A stretch of 32,099 bases of DNA from Dissophora ornata (taxonomy: Eukaryota; Mortierellomycota; Mortierellomycetes; Mortierellales; Mortierellaceae), in NCBI GenBank assembly GCA_025201705.1, contig MU616741.1, positions 1 to 32,099 on the forward strand. Reading direction: 5' to 3'. This document shows positions 13,347 through 22,502 of the stretch, piece by piece (positions within the stretch are counted from its first letter, which is position 1; every line of letters starts with the position of its first letter). Made by a program: the position numbers and the translations under genes. The notes under the pieces were generated by a model. That model saw nothing but the letters and a program-made list of their open reading frames with translations, made no database searches and was not told the origin of the DNA.

Positions 13347-14766
13347 TTATTCAACGGTTTTGAGTTTTTTGCCCTTGCCGCGATCTGGCGCGTCGTCTGC
13401 TGGGTGTTTCGTGCCTTTTCCCTGATTCGACGTTCGTTGTTGCTGCTGCTGGCTTTTGTTCTTTCCACTCTTACTGTTTTGGGTTTTGGCATTATCCGTT
13501 GGTGCTGCAACTGGTTTCGGCGTCTTGACTACAATTGGCATGGTGGTCTTGATCGACTTGATGTTCGTAGGCACCCAGCTCACACTACTCTTTGCTTTTG
13601 AGGTCGCTTCAGACACTGCAGCCTTGGACGTCCTTGTTATTGTTGTTGCTGTTGTTGTCACTGGACTTGATGCTGCCGTTGTGGTAGATGATGTTGTTGA
13701 TGCGGCTGTGGTTGCCGCTGAGACTGGCGCTGGTAGCGCAGGCGCTCCTGACGTCGCCTGATCAGCTGTGGCAGCAGTATCCTTTGCTCCGACTGATGCT
13801 GTAGACGCCGCCTTCTTAACGTTCTTTGTCTTAGGTTTCGCAATGATCGGGGGCGTGACTTTTGGCAGCCATGACACTGTAATCGGTTCAACCATCCGCC
13901 CCAAGATCATGATCAGGCCCTCTGCCTCCTTGGATTTTGCCTTGATTGCCAACGCACCTACAGCCTGCATTCCCAAGGCCTCACTCAATTTCCGTTCCGA
14001 GCCTCTCAAAAACGGGAAGACAACAGTTCCTGGAAGCATAGCGATCATAGGTCCGAGATGAGTGTATAGATGGGAAGGTGCGAGGTCGCCCATACAGAGG
14101 AAGACGGCGCTTGGTGCAGGGTGGGTAGTTAAGTTCTGGATAGACCGTTCCAGGGTTTTGGTTACAGCGTTGATTCCAATTACGGTTGATTGTAAAATGG
14201 AGGGCGGTGGTAGTGTCTGCGTTGATTCTGTGATTGCTGTTGATGATGAGGATGGGTCATAGTCTGCAGATGCTAAGGCCGGATCAGGCTTTGATTTCGC
14301 CTCGCTGTTTGCTTCCTGTTTGGACGCTTTCTTGATTTTCTTGGCCTTGGTTGGTTGGGCTGAATCCTTGTTGGATCGGGTATTATGATATTCACGGATC
14401 GGCTTCATCAAGCTGCAAAGTAGATCGGGCAAAGTAGATCGGACAACAAGCGTGAGTCGAGAGACGTAATTCATTCGCTCTTACAGTCCCATAATACTAC
14501 ACCATAGGTGTTCAGATACATACTCACAAAGAACGTCGAGGACAATCTCGTTGTGCTCACTTGTAACCTCAGGCCTAGAAAAACATCCATCATTGAAAAC
14601 GATATAAGCGGCTGCAAGTTGGGTCCTAGTCCGTGTTCGTCAGTTCTGCATGACCAACGCGCAATTTGTCTTGTTATTTGTCTCTGGTTGATTACCATGG
14701 AATGTTGAAAGGCGTGTCCAGCACGTTTTTAAAGACAACCTTTGTCTTTTTAGCCTCGGCGCGCAT
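13347..14766 (-). CDS. POP3: RNase P/MRP protein subunit POP3
   Basis: POP3 is the L7Ae-type subunit of RNase P and RNase MRP, which mature tRNA and rRNA in the nucleus. Exons 14766-14696, 14574-14485 and 14412-13347 give 408 residues, about twice the yeast length. Exon 1 carries the family start KNVLDTPFNIPW (yeast KPVLDNPF). The RNA-binding core is SAVFLCMGDLAPSHLYTHLG, then VVFPFLRGSERKLSEALGM and VGALAIK. A late block NIKSIKTTMPIV matches the C-terminal TTVPIV of yeast Pop3. The extra length is Ala/Thr/Ser low-complexity sequence and a Lys/Gln-rich basic tail. The exon 2 to 3 join uses the donor at 14484 (GTAAGA); a good-looking GTGAGT donor upstream would break the frame. It shares a 363-bp divergent promoter with cyclophilin H. 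Confidence 0.85.
14415..14442. repeat. 14-bp tandem duplication at a POP3 acceptor
   Basis: GCAAAGTAGATCGG is repeated head to tail at 14415-14428 and 14429-14442. On the minus strand this is the pyrimidine tract just before the acceptor of POP3 intron 2. Only the inner copy is followed by the functional AG. Confidence 0.85.
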
Positions 14767-15129
14767 TCCTCCTGAGTAAGTCGCCGCACCGCCACCGCCC
14801 TTCCCTTGCTTCTGATTCGATGACATTCCTCAAAACCGAATGTATATGTGAATGTGAACGATAAAATGTGCAAAGGCTGTGGTTGTCCTCTTGCCTTGCT
14901 GCGTACTGCTGCGGGTGGTCCTTGAAGTCGATGGCAATGCTAAACGTGTGATGTGCCTTCTTGTGGGCATTCATATTTAGAAGGATGTTTACTGACTGTC
15001 ACGCAAAGCCACTGATCCCCAGTCACCACTTCCAGCCTTGAGCTTGCTGCAGCGGTTTCGCCTTCACATACGCTCGTCTCGTTTCTCATCTCATTCCTCC
15101 TTCCATCAAGAAGCTTCCAAGTACCCATA

Positions 15130-16089
15130 ATGTCACAGCCAAACCCAATTGTAAGCCGCAGCCATGGAGACAGGAGTTAACATAGGACGCATGGACCTCA
15201 AGTATTGAAGGCGAACGTGACAACAGACGCTGACCAACTTCACTTTCTTTCCCCTTTCTTCCCACCACATATATGCCGCGCTCTGTAGGTCTTTTTCGAT
15301 GTGTCTATTGGTGGCAGACCCGCCGGCCGCATAAAGATGGAGCTCTTTGCCGACGTTGTACCCAAAACTGCAGAGAACTTTAGGTACACCAGAAGTTTTC
15401 TCTTTATGGACCATCAATGCTCTTTTTGATCAGGAAAGTTGATCGCCTAACGCCTCTTACTTTTCCTCCACTAGGCAACTGTGTACAGGCGAATACAAAA
15501 AGAACGGCGTGCCGCAAGGATACAAAGGCTGCACATTCCACAGAGTCATCAAGGACTTCATGATTCAGGGTGGTGATTTCCTCAAGGTGAGGCTCTACAA
15601 CTCCTGGAAGTACGACGTGGAGAACACAGCGTGGATTACCAATTGACACGTTTTTTCTTCTTTCTTACGACTTCAGGGTGACGGTACAGGATCGATGAGC
15701 ATTTATGGAGAAAAGTTCGCGGACGAGAATTTTAACACCAAGCACACAGGACCAGGATTGCTATCCATGGCCAACAGTGGACCCAATACCAATGGATGCC
15801 AGGTATGCATTAGAGGAAGAAGAAAATGCATTGCAAAATATACTGTGTCGCAGTGGATCTCAGTAACATGGACCATCGGATTCTAACATCACACTGACTC
15901 GTTTTCTAATATCCTGGAAACTAGTTCTTCATCACATCAACAAAAACGGAGTATCTGGATGGACGGCATGTGGTGTTTGGGAAATTGCTTGACGGACTGC
16001 TGACGCTCCGCAAGATCGAGAACGTGCAAACTGGACCGAACAACAAGCCAAAATTACAGGTGGTCATTACAGAGTGTGGAGAGTACTAA
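15130..16089 (+). CDS. PPIH: Peptidyl-prolyl isomerase H (spliceosomal cyclophilin)
   Basis: Cyclophilin H isomerises peptidyl-proline bonds and, in animals, rides on the U4/U6 di-snRNP. Five exons: 15130-15150, 15289-15383, 15475-15586, 15677-15802 and 15925-16089, all GT-AG, encode 172 residues (human PPIH 177). Diagnostic blocks are [40 protein letters not shown] (catalytic Arg in FHRVI), [19 protein letters not shown] and [16 protein letters not shown]; the VSIGG and [11 protein letters not shown] parts are specific to the H type rather than cyclophilin A. The Trp that binds cyclosporin in CypA (present in human PPIH as WLDGKHVVFG) is Tyr here ([10 protein letters not shown]). The first exon codes only seven residues. 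Divergent from POP3. Confidence 0.93.
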
Positions 16090-16222
16090 GGGCCTCGCAT
16101 TTCTTGAACTGAAAGGCAATAAAAAATGCGTAGGTGTACATTCCATTTAACGAGCTATCTTTTAATATGTACAATTTTGGTGACTTTACTTGCTATTTGA
16201 CATATACGCTGTGTCAGCTTCT

Positions 16223-17014
16223 TTACTTAACCCACTTGCGGTAAGCAGCGGTCAAAGACTCCCTGCTTGGGGTCGACTTTTGGACACTAGGCCTCTTCAA
16301 GATTGCGTCCTGCCATTGAAAGAGCCTCTCCAGTTGAGGGTACTCCTCCAACGTCACGGGCTTGCTGTCGTTGTACTGTCCCAACAGGAAGAAACGAGCT
16401 GCGAAAGGTGCGATAGCCAAGTCGGCAAGCGTGAACTTGTCACCCAAAAAGAAGTGTCCTCCTTCCGTGACATCGGTCTCCTTGCGGTGAGCGCTCAGCA
16501 GCAACTTGTTGAACTTCTCGAGCTCGACAATCAGCTCCTCGCGGTGCTTGGCAGCCTCGGCAGAGTCAGTTGTGAAGGAAGCCTTGTGGTGCACGGGCTG
16601 GACGCGGGCGCCCCAGTGGTGGATAAGGTAGCGGATCTGGGCGCGCTGCAGAGGATCAGAGGGCAAGAGACTAAGAGAAATAAATTCGGAAACATTGAGG
16701 TCAGTCAGAATCTTCAGAAAACAAAATATTTCGCGGTTTGTTGAGGGAGTGTAAGCGTACCCAGATTCGGGATGGAGATCTGCCACGTATTCGGCAACGA
16801 ACAAACTCTCGAGGATGATGTCCTTGTCGTCAATCTTCAAGGCAGGAACCTGGCCATAGGGGTTGATGTCCTTGAGATACCACTCAGGACGGGGCACGGA
16901 CAAGTCGATAGCAACGACCTCGTGCTCGGTCTTGGTCTCAGCCAGGGCGATGACGGCACGGGCAGCGTAGGGGCAGAGATCGCTGTTGTAGAGGACAAGC
17001 TTTGGGACAGTCAT
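16223..17014 (-). CDS. Glutathione S-transferase, omega-like, CPYA type
   Basis: Two exons, 17014-16761 and 16670-16223, give 233 residues. The thioredoxin-like half starts KLVLYNSDLCPYAARAVIAL with a possible catalytic Cys14; the cis-proline motif is GQVPALK and the glutathione-binding ES pair is in IILESLFVAEYVAD. The helical half has YFLG-type HFFLGDKFTLADLAIAPF with the conserved Asp. Such Cys-type enzymes work as thioltransferases or dehydroascorbate reductases and in detoxification, in the cytosol. The 90-nt intron (16760-16671) is a multiple of three and has no stop, so retention would insert 30 residues. Paralog of the gene at 17891-18685, same orientation, same intron position and phase. 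A TATA box is at 17121-17127. The exact substrate is unknown. Confidence 0.92.
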   Translation of the reverse strand: MTVPKLVLYNSDLCPYAARAVIALAETKTEHEVVAIDLSVPRPEWYLKDINPYGQVPALKIDDKDIILESLFVAEYVADLHPESGYAYTPSTNREIFCFLKILTDLNVSEFISLSLLPSDPLQRAQIRYLIHHWGARVQPVHHKASFTTDSAEAAKHREELIVELEKFNKLLLSAHRKETDVTEGGHFFLGDKFTLADLAIAPFAARFFLLGQYNDSKPVTLEEYPQLERLFQWQDAILKRPSVQKSTPSRESLTAAYRKWVK

Positions 17015-17120
17015 TCTTGAAGTACTTGAAGGTTGGTGGTATTATTGTTGAAAGAGAGAGAGGTAGAAGTGGATGGAAAAGTGAGGAACAAAGAAGGCAG
17101 GGGACCTCACGAGTGTTCCG

Positions 17121-17127
17121 TTTTATA
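17121..17127 (-). promoter_or_regulatory. TATA box of the first GST gene
   Basis: TATAAAA on the minus strand about 107 bp upstream of the ATG at 17014. Confidence 0.5.
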
Positions 17128-17890
17128 TGGATACGGTACAAGTATGGGGTGGAGAGAGCACAACAACAAAAAAAAGGTTTCCGCCCAGTATTCGACACTT
17201 CCAGCCAATGAGAGCATGTTGCCGCCGCCCCGATCGTGTTTCGATTGAACAGACATCCATTATTAAGCAATTCAATCGCACCTATTCATGTGGCAATCGC
17301 GTCTTATGAACACCATCAGATAGCGGGGATAAGGGAAACGAAAACGTAACCCAAGGGCCACGCAGTTGTCACTTGTACGTTGCACCATTTAGTCGTCTCA
17401 GCGCTTTCAATTTGTAAGCCATCCACGCATTGAAATATTGAAAAGATGTGTTTTTACTGAGACTGCAATGAGCGTGAGCAAATCACATCATTTTTCGCAC
17501 CGTTCCCGCCATGTCCAATTTCAAGGCCTTCTTCAAACATTTGCGTTGTCGGGATCCGCAGCCGACTTGAGGGTATTCTCGCACTTTGGCACGTCTTGTT
17601 GCCGTGGATCATTAAGTATACATGTCTATGCCTCGCCGTTTCATAGAGCGTCGGATCGAGATTAAGCGCCGCTGCCTGCGTCATATAGTCGGTCAAGATC
17701 AGTGGTTTATGGGAATTATGGAACGTGAGCAGCAATGGGCGAGCGAAAAGACAAGAAGGTTCAAAGGATAGAAGCCCCTAGCACATGACTATGAGTGATC
17801 CAGCCTTTATTTCCACTGTCATCTTATTGTGTTACAAATGCTGCACTACTTGCTACACACCGCTCTGCGCAAGCTGCATTTACTTTGTCT
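17128..17890. other. Interval between the tandem GST genes
   Basis: Promoter side of the first GST and 3' side of the second. A minus-strand frame without ATG (17735-17454) reads as plausible protein but has no recognised motif and no splice partner I could find. No gene is called. Confidence 0.4.
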
Positions 17891-18685
17891 CTACTTGGTT
17901 GACTTCTCATAGACCTCAATCAATTCCTCCTTCGACGGCAGGTGCTTCACAACGCTCTCCCTTTTCACAACCGCATCCTGCCATTCAATAAACCTTGCCA
18001 AGTTCGGGTTTTCTTCCTTAGTAGGGAATTTGAACCCCAAATCCTTCTGGAAATGCTCCACCAGAGGCACTCTCGTCAAAAAACTTGCCAACGCCAAATC
18101 TGCAAACGTGAACCGAGATCCTAGAAAGTAAGGTCCTTTGCCATCCAAGCCTGGTTCGGAGCCTTTGGGAGCGTTTCGGAGGAGGGTGTCGACCTTTTCA
18201 AGTTCGGTAATATAATCTTGATGGCGTTTCGAAGCATCAGAGGCGTCGAGCGAGATGAAGGCCTTTTGTTGGACAGGATTGGTACGGGCGCCCCAATGCT
18301 GGATCAAGTATCGGCTTTGGGCGCGCTGCAGGGGATCCATTGGAAAGAGACTAGACAATTGAAACGTGTAAGCGCAAATCTTTCGGGGGACGATACGACG
18401 CCTCTATTCACTTTGCGTACTGGCATACCCAGCTTCGGGATGAAGGTCTGCCACGTATTCGGCTACGATCAGACTCTCGAGGATAATGTCCTTGTCATCA
18501 ACCTTGACTGCAGGGACTTGTCCGTAGGAGTTAATCTCCTTGAGATACCAGTCTGGACGGGGAGCTTTTAAATCGATTTCGATAGTCTCGTGCGGCTGCT
18601 TGGTCTCAGCCATAGCGAGGACGGCGCGAGCGCAGTACGGACAGAACCTGTTGGTGTAGAGAACGAGTTTTTGTGGGGGAGCCAT
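17891..18685 (-). CDS. Glutathione S-transferase, omega-like, CPYC type
   Basis: Exons 18685-18429 and 18350-17891 encode 238 residues. The N-terminus MAPPQKLVLYTNRFCPYCAR carries CPYC, the dithiol active site of glutaredoxins, where the neighbouring paralog has CPYA. Other shared features: GQVPAVKVDDKDIILES, DPLQRAQSRYLIQHWGAR and FLGSRFTFADLALASF. The intron falls at the same codon (after Glu-x-Gly, phase 2) as in the paralog, so the pair arose by tandem duplication after that intron existed. The protein is expected to act in the cytosol as a glutathione transferase/thioltransferase; the second cysteine could allow dithiol reduction. ATG at 18685 is chosen; a TATA box lies at 18811-18817. 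Confidence 0.92.
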
Positions 18686-18810
18686 GGTGTATAACACTCT
18701 ACTGTGTTGTTCTTTTTTGTTTGATTGAATTGAGATTCCTTGTCGGCGAGCAAGGAAAAGAGCCGAGAAGTAGGACGGGTTGCTTGACGAAAAACGAAGA
18801 ACGTGAAGTG

Positions 18811-18817
18811 TCTTATA
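18811..18817 (-). promoter_or_regulatory. TATA box of the second GST gene
   Basis: TATAAGA on the minus strand about 126 bp upstream of the ATG at 18685. Confidence 0.45.
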
Positions 18818-19285
18818 CTTGGACGACGATGATTGCGCGTCGTCAAACCTTTTTTTTCATAATTCTGCGCAGCTCACCAAAAAATCTTTCTCGGATGCAC
18901 CCACTTTGTCAGACTTGATGCGAAACATCGCAGTGCACTTTCCCGCTCGGTCCGATCATCATGATTTGATCGATGTCTGTAATAGAAGGCTTAAAGGGCC
19001 GAGACTCTGCTCCTAATGACAAAGGAGCGGGCGAGAGCGTGCGTTGACAGTATGGATCTCAATGGTGATGACAAAGAACGTCTGCGGCATTTTTAATGCT
19101 AGCTCTCTGCCAGGCTATGTATCGTCTTGATACTATCTATATCCTGGTCACCTGCAGCCTAAGCTACCAGTGGTATTGTGATCCGCAGCTATCCTTTTAC
19201 ACAATAGACAGCGTTACCCATGAGCGTCCATCCTGACCCTTGTTCCATAGGAATATCATTTGCAACATTCATGGCTGCTTGTATG
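18818..19285. other. Intergenic, nothing recognised
   Basis: Upstream region of the second GST gene and 3' region of the small gene at 19286-19875. No credible frame or RNA seen. Confidence 0.45.
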
Positions 19286-19875
19286 CTATGTCAAAAACGG
19301 TGACGATATTGAGGAAGAAGACGAAGATCGTTCTACTACAGTTGCTGCGTTTGCGGCAGTCGTAGCTGACTGATTGGAAAGGGCTATCCTGGGTCGTTTG
19401 TATAGTCGAGGCTGTTGTGGTGTATTGTTCCCTTGCTCCGTTGCCAATTCTCTATCTGGTGTTGAAGATCTCTTTGGAGGCTCCGCTTGTATTGTTGCAG
19501 CCTGCGACAACGGATAACACAGAGTGAACACAGGTAAGTACAGGGGTGATCTGAATTACGCAATATATAGCAAACGAAAGGTCTTCTCAGGCCGCTCAGT
19601 TCTAGCACTGACCTGCTTCTTGTGACGAATGGCTGCTAAGATGAGATTCTCATCGCTGCTCGCAAGTACTACTAATATGGAATCGGAGATGGGTTCAGCG
19701 ACATGAATGTACCTTCCGTTGCAAGGACCTCATGGCATGTTAGGTTACTTTGATTAGGTGTCTGGTCGTGGGTGGCAAAGTATGAGCGGTTCTGGGTGTT
19801 GGAACTCCGGACTCTCTCGTAGGTTGCGTTCGAGAATGCATTGGTCTTGGAGGGCAGGTTGCGTAGGTACTCCAT
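19286..19875 (-). CDS. Small protein of unknown function, frame break or weak intron inside
   Basis: I do not recognise this gene. A good ATG at 19875 opens MEYLRNLPSKTNAFSNATY with strongly G/C-ending codons. A second coding block in another frame (about 19726-19613) reads NGRYIHVAEPISDSILVVLA and ENLILAAIRHKKQ, then a clean GT-AG intron (19612-19502) leads in phase to the last exon 19501-19286, which is polar and Ser-rich and ends SSSISSPFLT. The first frame runs on as CHEVLATEG and then would give unrelated residues, so the two blocks are joined either by a one-base indel near 19713 or by a poor intron (GT in GTTCCA at about 19807, branch-like CTAAC, acceptor at about 19731). The middle block has the strand-strand-helix look of a roadblock/longin-type fold, but that is only a guess. 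It lies downstream of MTG2 on the same strand. Confidence 0.5.
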
Positions 19876-20019
19876 TGTCGATGAGTGAAAGCGTCCTTGG
19901 GTTTAAGATACGATTTCGAGAGTTGGTGGCAACACGCAAATAAATTTTTGGGACATTGACAAGGCATGCGGGGGATCATCGCACTATGAAAGTGTCTTAC
20001 GTGGCAAGAAACGTACAGT

Positions 20020-21990
20020 TTATTGTTCTTCAGTCTTGTTGCTGCTATTCGCTAAAACATTGCGTCGCGTTGCTTTGAAGGCCATAGCTTCTTCCTCTTG
20101 CTGCTGCTCGCGCTGCTCCTTGCGCTTCTCCGCAGCCGAATCCTTGGCCTTTTCGGCCTCGACAATCTCGCGCAGGATCGATGTAACCTTGAAAATGTTC
20201 TTCTTGTACTTTGCTGATACGGGCACAATCTTGATGTCATAGTCCGCTGATGGAGATGGCTCAGACGCGGCTCGTCGCTTAGCCCATTCCTCGTGTGCCA
20301 GCTTTTGGAAAAGCTGCAAGTTCTTGGGTGCAACCTCAGTCACATCGGCCTTGTTGGCAATGATCATCGAGGGTCGTCTTGTAAGTCCAGGTTGATATGC
20401 TTCCAACTCATCCAGAAGAGTCTTCCAGTCTTCGAACGGTTGGCTGTAATCTGCATTTACTCTGTTAAGAATCTGATCCTGTGGTGTTTGTTGCTCCTGT
20501 TGAGATGCAGCTTCGCTCTTGCTCTCGGAATCGATTTGATCATGTTGATGTTCTTCCTCCGGTGTCCAGTCATCAACTCCCTTGACTTTCCTCTTGACTC
20601 CAAATTCGGCTGCAATGTCGATCACATAAACTAGGACCTTGCTTCGCTCTACGTGTCGCAAGAACGAGTGCCCCAATCCAATATTTCGGTGCGCACCTCT
20701 GATCAATCCCGGAATATCAGCAACCTTGACCTGGTACGAATCCGAGTAATCCACAGTGCCGATATAAGGGTTCAAAGTCGTAAAGGGATAAGGCGCAATA
20801 GCTGGATGGGCATTCGAAACAGCCTGCAGGAACGTTGATTTGCCTGCATTGGGCAGTCCGACAAGACCCGCATCTGCGATAGTTTTCAGCTCCAAAGTGA
20901 GCCACCTCGTCTGAGCCTCACGTCCTCGTGTTGCATACTTGGGCGCCCTGTTCTGTGTCGTCAAAAAGTGTGGGTTTCCGTATCCACCTCCTCCGCCACG
21001 GGCGATCATAAATGATGTGCCATCTTCCGTGTGCTCGTTCACGTCCAACAGCAAAGGTTTCTTGCTCATAGCTGTCCTTCTTGCCTCCACGATCCGATCC
21101 TCCTCTGCAACCCATGCTTGCGCCTCCTCGAAGTAGTTGACTTTGCCCTCTGGCAGCGTCGTCCACGCATTGGTCAGCCTCGGATACAGAACCCATCTTT
21201 TAGACATCTCCCTATCCTTAGCCTCAGTCTCTCCCAGCTCCAGCGACTTGTGAAACAACTCATCTTCCTCATCCTCTTGAGTCTTTTCCTTCTCGGGCGA
21301 TGGTACTTCGCGAATAATGGTTCCCATTGGGACCTTGATGACCAAATCCTTGCCTGCATGTCCATGCATGAGTGATCCTTTTCCGTGAACGCCTCGCGGT
21401 GCCGCTGCAGTGTGTGGGATATGTTGAAGTGATGTTTCGTTGGAAGACGCCTCAAAGATCACATTGCCGCCTCTGCCTCCGTTGCCACCATTTGGTTGAC
21501 CGAATGCCACAAACTTCTCGCGATGAAAGGAAACACAACCGTCTCCTCCTTGACCGCCGGCGACCTTGATCCTGCAAAAGTCGACAAAATTCCTGCCCTG
21601 CGGTCGCCAATAGATGCAAATGTACCATTTTTTTAGATTCGCTCAAACAACTCTAAAAAGCAACATGCGAGAAAACAAGATAGATACCTTGGCGCGAAGT
21701 TTCCACTCGACACCTTTGGCGCGTCCTCGCGGCTCTGCCGTGTAGTCTGGCAATCCGTCAACTGTTCGCTTCCAACCGTCCACAGGGGTATCCTCGTCTG
21801 TATGGTGCAGGTTGTCGTCGTCAGTACCGTCTGTTGATCCGTTGCCTTGCGCGCGGGCGATGAGAGAAAAGGAGTTGAATGACCTTGCGCTGGCATAAGA
21901 ATGTGAACTCGAGCGCGTATGGGCTCTACAGAAGACTCTTGAAGAGTGTCTAAGACCGTGAGTGGCCTGTGAGCTGAGGACTTTGTGCAT
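20020..21990 (-). CDS. MTG2: Mitochondrial Obg-family GTPase (MTG2 type)
   Basis: Obg GTPases bind the large ribosomal subunit; Mtg2 in yeast assembles the mitochondrial one. Exons 21990-21688 and 21597-20020 encode 626 residues. The N-terminus MHKVLSSQATHGLRHSSRVF is Arg/Ser-rich with no acids, a good mitochondrial presequence. The Obg fold has IKVAGGQGGDGCVSFHREKF, GQPNGGNGGRGGNV and ARGGGGGYGNPHF; an insertion of about 90 acidic and helical residues separates the second and third. The G domain has GLPNAGKST (G1, about residue 344), DIPGLIRGAH (G3), NKAD (G4) and VSAK (G5), with a Gln/Glu-rich insertion between G3 and G4 and a Lys/Glu coiled tail. The acceptor at 21598 rather than the nearer one keeps the frame. 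ATG at 21990 starts the presequence. Confidence 0.93.
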
Positions 21991-22502
21991 GGCTGTAATG
22001 TGGGAATGTGGAATCTGAATGATCAAGCTGATCTGATCTGAAATAGTCAATTTTTGCTCCAGCCCGTGCGAGGTTTCAACCTGACCACAAGGCAGTCCTC
22101 GTCCTCTTGCGCGGACATGCCGTTCTGTGTTCGTCGATGGCAAGAGATGATCACAGAAGCGCTGCTTGAGCTAGAAGCTACCGTGGCGGTGGGATGGTTT
22201 CACGGGCGGATGTATCCTGCGGCTTTGTGTGGTATTTACTCGTCTGCGGTATCTCTTTGTAAGGTCCTCGTGGCCAAAGCGGGCGTCTGACAACTAGAAG
22301 CATGAAAGTGGCTGACAAGTGAGTGCGCTGTGTAACCGAACCTGTCACTTTCGCTTCCCCGTCTCGCTCTCATACACGGCGCCTCTTTCCTTCAATACCA
22401 CTTGTATCGTACAAACCTCTTTCAGGACCACCAACTCCTATCATACTTACTCTGCACTCCTGAATTCTCTCAACCTTTTCCTCACCCCGTCATTCAGGAC
22501 AG
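21991..22502. other. Divergent promoter region, MTG2 and STB6-like gene
   Basis: About 510 bp between two divergent genes. The minus frame of MTG2 stays open upstream but adds a non-presequence segment, so it is left out. The right half, from about 22340, is C/T-rich and looks like the leader of the STB6-like gene. Confidence 0.45.

Noticed and set aside
16190..16744. 184-codon frame antisense to the first GST
   Set aside because: Leu/Val-rich shadow of GST codons; it continues into the intron without signals.
17454..17735. 93-codon minus-strand frame between the GST genes
   Set aside because: No ATG, no splice partner and no motif; not called although it reads as plausible protein.
19731..19751. 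20-nt GTAAC...GAG candidate intron in the small gene
   Set aside because: It would repair the frame but is far shorter than any workable spliceosomal intron.
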